A stretch of DNA of 25,042 bases from a virus, in IMG/VR virus record IMGVR_UViG_3300014962_000042, positions 1 to 25,042 of that record. One strand, written 5' to 3'. Shown here piece after piece: positions 21,725 through 25,042 of the stretch. Below the pieces are notes generated by a model. That model was not told the origin of the DNA. It did not search any database and was given only the letters and a program-made list of their open reading frames with translations. The stretch's first letter is position 1; every line of letters begins with the position of its first letter. A program made the position numbers and the translations under genes.

Positions 21725-21740
21725 TGCTAGTGTTATTACA
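21725..21740 (+). promoter_or_regulatory. promoter with operator-like palindrome, copy 2
   Basis: TGC-TAGTGT (-10 box at 21728-21733 with a TGn extension) overlaps TGTTATTACA (21731-21740). A -35-like TTGCAT lies 19 bases upstream. The 16-base string from 21725 is repeated exactly at 22454. It would drive the gene at 21765. Confidence 0.5.
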
Positions 21741-21764
21741 TAGCCAGTTGAAAGGGGCAAACAA

Positions 21765-21968
21765 ATGAAAGACTTTATTCCGGGAACATTCAGCAACAAT
21801 AAAGATTTTATTGCAGCGGTAAAGCGTGGCGTTATCACCATTCTTGACGTGACTGTCTTTAATGACAAGCTTGTTGATGTTTATTTTGTTAACGCTGAAG
21901 CAACTTTTAAGGCTGGTCAGCGTCAGCTTTGCAACGCTGCCATGTTGCGTCGTGCAGGAATTATCTAA
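21765..21968 (+). CDS. hypothetical protein, 67 residues
   Basis: ATG 21765 follows GAAAGGGGC at a good distance. The protein begins MKDFIPGTFSNNKDFIAAV, has a beta middle (ITILDVTVFNDKLVDVYFV) and ends in a basic helix (CNAAMLRRAGII). No family is recognised. Codons end in T and C more evenly than in the next gene. It stands first behind a new promoter and is linked to the next gene by TAATG. Confidence 0.6.
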   Translation: MKDFIPGTFSNNKDFIAAVKRGVITILDVTVFNDKLVDVYFVNAEATFKAGQRQLCNAAMLRRAGII

Positions 21969-22360
21969 TGGTCAGTGGAGAGGATGCATATAAGGCTCTT
22001 ACTGAAGCTATTGGTTGGGTTCCTGCTGTTGGGCCGTGGGCTGGATGGGATGAGTTGACTGATGATTTGCGTGAACGGTATGAGCGGTTTGCTGCTGTTT
22101 TAGAAGCTGATGGTTGGAAGCCTGGGCGGATGCCGGTTAGCTTGTATGAGCAGGATTTAGAGAAGAAGCTTGAGGATGCTGATTATCGGCGTGAGTTTAT
22201 TGCTGGGGTGTCTGAGTTGGTTCGTGCTGATGAGCGTGATCGTATTATTGCGTTACTTGAGGCTGACCTTGCCGAGTTACGTAAGGGGCAATTAACTGTT
22301 GATGTTGTTCAGGCTGATTGTGTTGAGGAACTTATCGCACTTATTAAGGGAGAAGAATAA
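21968..22360 (+). CDS. hypothetical acidic protein, 130 residues
   Basis: The start is ATG 21968 (TAATG junction); the frame is open upstream, but that part overlaps the previous gene. The protein is acidic and helical, with WDELTDDLRERYERFAAVLE (about 27-46), YEQDLEKKLEDADYRREFIA and a C-terminal helix with RDRIIALLEADLAEL. No known motif is seen. The next tiny gene follows by TAATG. Confidence 0.65.
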   Translation: MVSGEDAYKALTEAIGWVPAVGPWAGWDELTDDLRERYERFAAVLEADGWKPGRMPVSLYEQDLEKKLEDADYRREFIAGVSELVRADERDRIIALLEADLAELRKGQLTVDVVQADCVEELIALIKGEE

Positions 22361-22452
22361 TGAGTCAGTGGAGTAAAGGTTACTGGTTTGGGGCAATTAC
22401 TGTAATGGTTGTTAATGTTGTTATTGAAATTGTTAGGTTTTATTTTCAATAA
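22360..22452 (+). CDS. 30-residue single-pass membrane protein
   Basis: ATG 22360 shares one base with the previous stop (TAATG). After MSQWSKGYW comes one hydrophobic segment (FGAITVMVVNVVIEIVRFYF, 10-29). The coupled start and the clean membrane segment support it. The TAA at 22450-22452 lies just before the next promoter box. Function unknown. Confidence 0.5.
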   Translation: MSQWSKGYWFGAITVMVVNVVIEIVRFYFQ

Positions 22453-22453
22453 C

Positions 22454-22469
22454 TGCTAGTGTTATTACA
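22454..22469 (+). promoter_or_regulatory. promoter with operator-like palindrome, copy 3
   Basis: TGCTAGTGTTATTACA is identical to 21725-21740: a TGn-extended -10 box (TAGTGT, 22457-22462) overlapping the near-palindrome. No good -35 box is seen. It would drive the gene at 22491. Confidence 0.5.
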
Positions 22470-22490
22470 CACCTCGAGAAAGGGAAAACA

Positions 22491-22736
22491 ATGGGTGTCA
22501 TGAAGGAAATAGATATTGAGCTGCAAGAACTCGATTTTGCATATTGTGATCTGTCGAACCGTGATGACGTGTTTGATTTGATTGTGGATGCGGAATTGAC
22601 TGAAACGAAACTGTCTAAGCTTTTGTTGCAGGCGGTTCGTTACTATCTGGTTGAGGATTCTTTCCGTGATGGGCCGTTGGCTTCGTTGTGGTTGAGTGAC
22701 GAGTTTGTTAAGGCGTTGTCATGGCAGTATCAGTAG
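22491..22736 (+). CDS. hypothetical acidic protein, 81 residues
   Basis: ATG 22491 follows AAAGGGAAAACA. It is a soluble, acidic helical protein (IDIELQELDFAYCDLSNRDD and LTETKLSKLLLQAVRYYLVE). No family is recognised. It is the first gene behind promoter copy 3 and overlaps the next gene by 16 bases. Confidence 0.6.
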   Translation: MGVMKEIDIELQELDFAYCDLSNRDDVFDLIVDAELTETKLSKLLLQAVRYYLVEDSFRDGPLASLWLSDEFVKALSWQYQ

Positions 22737-22852
22737 AAGCGGAAGTGCGTGAGATGGAACGCAAAGAACGAATTGCTGCATTAGTGGCTAAAGTTAATGC
22801 TCATTTTGAGCGTTTAGAAAAGGAAGAACAAGATGGCGAATACTCCGATTAG
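22721..22852 (+). CDS. small charged helical protein, 43 residues
   Basis: ATG 22721 has AAGG about 7 bases upstream. The protein is one long charged helix (VEAEVREMERKERIAALVAK, then HFERLEKEEQ) with an acidic end. It overlaps its neighbours on both sides (16 and 20 bases), as part of a string of nested small genes. Function unknown. Confidence 0.5.
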   Translation: MAVSVEAEVREMERKERIAALVAKVNAHFERLEKEEQDGEYSD

Positions 22853-23000
22853 GTCGTTTCGTATTCCTGATGAGGTGTATGTTCCTGCTTTGGAGCATGC
22901 TGAGGCGGATGGTGTGCCGTTGACGGCTGTTGTTGTTTCGGCTCTTATCGAGTTTATTGACGGGCGTTATGGGGGTGATCGTGAAGCTAACGTCGGTTGA
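22833..23000 (+). CDS. ribbon-helix-helix-like DNA-binding protein
   Basis: This 55-residue protein has the pattern of a CopG/Arc ribbon-helix-helix domain. A short strand PIRSFRIPDEVY is followed by helix VPALEHAEADG, a turn at VPLT, and helix AVVVSALIEFIDGRYG. ATG 22833 has AAGGA about 9 bases upstream. Such dimers repress early genes in phages, and it could be the protein that binds the TGTTATTACA sites, but that link is only inference. Confidence 0.6.
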   Translation: MANTPIRSFRIPDEVYVPALEHAEADGVPLTAVVVSALIEFIDGRYGGDREANVG

Positions 23001-23181
23001 GGTGGCTGATGAGGTTGCCTGGTTGGCTGGTGGCGGTATGACTGCGCCATATATTTGTGCCGTGTTGGATCGTTCGCCGGATGCGATATATAAGGCGTTG
23101 TGGCGGGCTGGGCGTAATGATTTGTTGGCTATGTTTGCAGCATATTCTTCGCAAGAGAAGGCGCGTCGTGTCGCTCGGTAA
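22981..23181 (+). CDS. small helix-turn-helix-like protein
   Basis: This 66-residue protein starts at GTG 22981, with GGGGG 5 bases upstream; the longer open frame lies inside the previous gene. VEVADEVAWLAGGGMTAPYI and VLDRSPDAIYKALWRAGRND form a helical pair resembling a homeodomain-like helix-turn-helix, with a basic tail (EKARRVAR). It overlaps the previous gene by 20 bases and the HNH gene by 14. It probably binds DNA, perhaps working with the HNH nuclease. Confidence 0.55.
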   Translation: MKLTSVEVADEVAWLAGGGMTAPYICAVLDRSPDAIYKALWRAGRNDLLAMFAAYSSQEKARRVAR

Positions 23182-23599
23182 GAAGTCGCGTAGTCAGGTG
23201 GCTAAGTCTCGCCCTATCGTGTTTGAGCGTGACGGCCATGAGTGTGTGGTCGCGGGTCAGTTTGAGGCTATCCGTTGGCCGTGTAGTGGCGGTTTGACGG
23301 TGCAGCATAGGCGCGGCAGGGGTATGGGTGGTTCGGCTTCTCACGATGCCCCTAAAGACCTTGTAGCGATGTGTGCAGGACATAACGTGTTACAGACGGC
23401 TAATGCGTTGTTTGATAATTATTGTCGCCTGCATGGGTGGTCTGTGCCTCGTTGGGTGGCGGATCAGTATGCGATGAACAGGATTCCAGTCAAATACGCT
23501 GACGGGTGGTTTTTTCTTGACGGTGATGTGAGGGTGTCTGTGCCTCATCGTGTCGCTGTCGAGATTATGAACGAGATTTACGGTACACTGGATACATAA
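23168..23599 (+). CDS. HNH endonuclease
   Basis: This 143-residue protein starts at GTG 23168 with AGAAGG 7 bases upstream. The HNH fold shows C26 (RDGHEC), C39, LTVQHRRGRGMGG with H47 as the first His, then LVAMCAGHN (C69, H72, N73) as the second half. The C-terminal part (about 80-143) is of unknown fold. Phage HNH nucleases act in packaging, recombination or homing. Here it is early and far from terminase, so a role in replication or homing is more likely. Confidence 0.78.
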   Translation: MSLGKKSRSQVAKSRPIVFERDGHECVVAGQFEAIRWPCSGGLTVQHRRGRGMGGSASHDAPKDLVAMCAGHNVLQTANALFDNYCRLHGWSVPRWVADQYAMNRIPVKYADGWFFLDGDVRVSVPHRVAVEIMNEIYGTLDT

Positions 23600-23642
23600 T
23601 TAAAAAGCGGCCCTAGCCGGTTTGTGAGAACCAACTAGAGCC

Positions 23643-23648
23643 TAGAAT
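23643..23648 (+). promoter_or_regulatory. possible -10 box before 23670
   Basis: TAGAAT matches the -10 consensus in five of six bases. TTTGTG at 23621-23626 gives a 16-base spacer to a weak -35 box. The gap 23600-23669 contains no gene. Confidence 0.35.
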
Positions 23649-23669
23649 CGACTACAGAGGAGTCAACTC

Positions 23670-23906
23670 ATGGTTACTATCCTACCTAAAACGGATGACA
23701 AGCGCGACATCGCGCTCATGTATCTCGGCATTTCTAGCCGGAAACTAATCGAAGCCCGCGGCGACTACGACGAATCGATGACACAGATTCGCACCATGCG
23801 GCACTATATCGGTTTGGCACGCGAATACGGTTGCACAGATAGCGAGATAGAGTTTGCGCTTGGCATGAACAAGGCTAAGCTTTCATTTATCGAAGGGGAT
23901 GAATGA
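23670..23906 (+). CDS. hypothetical protein, 78 residues, foreign-looking codons
   Basis: ATG 23670 has GAGGAG about 8 bases upstream. The protein is helical and charged. The end (REYGCTDSEIEFALGMNKAKLSFIEG) looks like a helix-turn-helix. Codons use C and A at third positions (ctc, cgc, atc, gac), unlike the T/G-ending neighbours, which may mean recent acquisition or selection for expression. It overlaps the next gene by 4 bases. No family is recognised. Confidence 0.6.
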   Translation: MVTILPKTDDKRDIALMYLGISSRKLIEARGDYDESMTQIRTMRHYIGLAREYGCTDSEIEFALGMNKAKLSFIEGDE

Positions 23907-24175
23907 TGATGCAAGAAGATCGTGTTTATTTAGAAGTAATGAACATTATTGCTGGGCTAACTGTCAATGATGAACAAATCGATTTTGAGCCAGTAAACCA
24001 CTATGAGCTTTATATTTTAGCTCGCGGTGGTGTTGAGGTGCGCGATTTTGAAGAAGCAGTTGAAGCATGGCTAAAAACAAAACGACACAGTTACGGAACT
24101 CATTGGGGATATATTCGCGCTATTGCGTTGCGTAAGGCTGCGGAACGCGAACTCATCAAAAGTGAGGTATTGTAA
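23903..24175 (+). CDS. hypothetical protein, 90 residues
   Basis: Three ATG codons in a row (23903, 23906, 23909) follow GAAGGGGATG; the middle one has the best spacing. The protein is acidic, then basic at the end (WLKTKRHSYGTHWGYIRAIA, then ALRKAAERELIKSEVL). No known motif is seen. It shares one base with the stop-start junction of the replication gene (TAATG), so it is probably part of the replication operon. Confidence 0.6.
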   Translation: MMMQEDRVYLEVMNIIAGLTVNDEQIDFEPVNHYELYILARGGVEVRDFEEAVEAWLKTKRHSYGTHWGYIRAIALRKAAERELIKSEVL

Positions 24176-24867
24176 TGAGTATTCAAGACGTGTCGATAGT
24201 GTTGAACAATTCAAAAGCCAAGGGCAGGGCAAAACTTGTTTTGCTGGGAATTGCAAACCATACTGACGATAACAGAATATCGTGGCCGTCTATTGCTACT
24301 TTGGCTCGATACGCTAATGCTTCTGAACGATCAATCAATCGTGATTTGGTGGAACTTGTGGCGCTTGGAGAGTTGGAAATTGTGCCTAATGGTGCTCCGA
24401 TTGCTGGTCAATATCGGCCTAATTTGTATCGTATTTTGATTGATTGCAAAGACCAAAACAGGGGTGACAACTTGGCGCCCCTCAACGATTCAGGGGTGAC
24501 AGAATCATCGTCAGGGGTGACAGCTCAGGTAATCAGGGGTGACAACTGTGTCGTAGAGAACCATCAATTAACCATCAATAAGAACCATCAAGGGGAGCCA
24601 CTACCTGCTGATTGGTATTTGACTGATGATTTAGTTTTCTGGACTAGAGAAAAAACACCTCGTCTAAACATTGATTTGGAGTTTGATAGTTTCAAACTTT
24701 ATTGGTTGAATCAGTCTGGTCGTGCTGCGTTGAAAAAGGATTGGGAGTTGACGTGGAAGAAGTGGATTTTGAAAGAGGCTAAGTGGAATCCTGATTTGAC
24801 TAAGCCTTTGCCGGTTGATCCTGATGCGTGGATGTATCAAGGCTCGAACTGGGGTGCAGGGCAGTGA
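24175..24867 (+). CDS. winged-helix replication initiator-like protein
   Basis: This 230-residue protein has an N-terminal winged helix (about 15-75: [52 protein letters not shown]), as in HTH_36-type phage replication proteins. A polar linker (about 93-145) follows. The C-terminal block has [24 protein letters not shown] and AKW, the pattern of DnaT/lambda-O-like C-termini that recruit a helicase or loader. The linker DNA carries four iterons, so the gene may contain its own origin, as in lambda O. The start is a TAATG junction; the end overlaps the methylase gene (GTGA). Confidence 0.75.
   Translation: MSIQDVSIVLNNSKAKGRAKLVLLGIANHTDDNRISWPSIATLARYANASERSINRDLVELVALGELEIVPNGAPIAGQYRPNLYRILIDCKDQNRGDNLAPLNDSGVTESSSGVTAQVIRGDNCVVENHQLTINKNHQGEPLPADWYLTDDLVFWTREKTPRLNIDLEFDSFKLYWLNQSGRAALKKDWELTWKKWILKEAKWNPDLTKPLPVDPDAWMYQGSNWGAGQ
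24459..24544 (+). repeat. four origin-type iterons (CAGGGGTGACA)
   Basis: CAGGGGTGACA occurs exactly at 24459, 24491, 24512 and 24534. The starts are 32, 21 and 22 bases apart, close to three, two and two helical turns, so all copies face the same side of the DNA. Copies are read in two reading frames (RGD and SGVT), so the DNA and not the peptide is conserved. They lie in the linker part of the initiator-like gene, as in the lambda origin. Confidence 0.75.
24559..24591 (+). repeat. three AACCATCAA repeats next to the iterons
   Basis: AACCATCAA occurs at 24559-24567, 24570-24578 and 24583-24591, right after the iterons. The stretch is A/T-richer than its surroundings and could be the unwinding part of an origin or a second binding site. 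Confidence 0.55.
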
Positions 24868-25042
24868 GTGTTTATTATCAGGATGATTTGGTGACGCTTT
24901 ATCACGGTGACTGTTTAGATGTTACTGAGTGGCTTGAGGCTGACGTTTTGGTTACTGATCCGCCTTATGGGATAAATGAAGCAGCAGGAAAGAATAAATC
25001 TAGAGGTGGTTTAGCAAGTTCAACTGATTATGGCTATGCGAC
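24864..25042 (+). CDS. DNA methyltransferase, 5' part (partial)
   Basis: GTG 24864 overlaps the previous stop (GTGA). The first 59 codons include [16 protein letters not shown] and [11 protein letters not shown], where DPPY is motif IV of amino-methyltransferases (N6-adenine or N4-cytosine) and the block before it suits a beta-class order. The rest lies beyond the window. It could protect phage DNA from host restriction. The target sequence is unknown. Confidence 0.8.
   Translation, partial: MSVYYQDDLVTLYHGDCLDVTEWLEADVLVTDPPYGINEAAGKNKSRGGLASSTDYGYA

Noticed and set aside
1-25042. CRISPR array, insertion sequence, integrase or lysogeny repressor
   Set aside because: I saw no regularly spaced repeat-spacer array, no transposase motifs, no integrase motifs and no CI-type repressor. 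The only tandem repeats noted are the short origin-type ones at 24459-24591.

Overview
The window is one stretch of a double-stranded DNA phage genome: a siphovirus with an HK97-type head, most likely infecting an actinobacterium. The host call rests on a WhiB-family Fe-S regulator at 21472-21702, the many GTG and TTG starts, and head, tail, HNH and winged-helix genes of the kinds common in actinobacteriophages. Composition looks near half GC by eye (not computed), lower than in many actinophages. A low-GC actinobacterium, such as a freshwater Microbacteriaceae, is a guess. No integrase, excisionase or CI-type repressor is visible, but the window is incomplete at both ends.

Layout. 1-95 is the tail of an unidentified gene. 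210-7102 is packaging and head: small and large terminase, a tiny membrane protein, portal, two beta-rich accessory proteins, a prohead protease with a long N-terminal extension, and the major capsid protein. 7261-9089 holds two glycosyltransferases. 9124-17997 holds connectors, tail tube, tail assembly chaperone with a -1 frameshift site, a short tape measure, a large distal tail protein with two inserted carbohydrate-binding-like modules, two related fibres, and a lysis cassette (CHAP-like endolysin and two holin-like proteins). 18070-19224 is a boundary region: a tiny Cys protein, a GIY-YIG nuclease between terminators, and three tiny genes on the minus strand, two of them membrane proteins. 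From 19354 to the end lie early genes: PDDEXK nuclease, YqaJ-type exonuclease, a possible annealing protein, WhiB, many small proteins, HNH nuclease, a winged-helix replication protein and the start of a DNA methyltransferase.

The most unusual item is an ~80-nt RNA at 5787-5869, between a terminator and the capsid gene. Its two ends match the two ends of bacterial tmRNA: an acceptor stem with G3-U70 and A73 (the alanine identity elements), a GGNTTCGA D-loop and a T-arm. A short helix replaces almost all of the rest of tmRNA. Two stem positions differ from E. coli ssrA by paired changes. I read it as a minimal, mostly mRNA-domain-less tmRNA-like RNA.

Other structures worth attention are four helically phased 11-bp iterons inside the replication gene (24459-24544), with three 9-bp repeats after them (a lambda-like origin inside an initiator gene); a 10-bp near-palindrome, TGTTATTACA, overlapping the -10 region of three promoters in the same geometry (19251, 21731, 22460); and the divergent promoter region that drives the minus-strand mini-operon and the recombination genes.

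How it fits together: genes are tightly packed with ATGA, GTGA or TAATG junctions, so translation is largely coupled. The strong terminators at 5755, 7118, 18170 and 18776 split the late region. The capsid gene is isolated between two of them and uses different, C-ending codons, as expected of the most abundant product.
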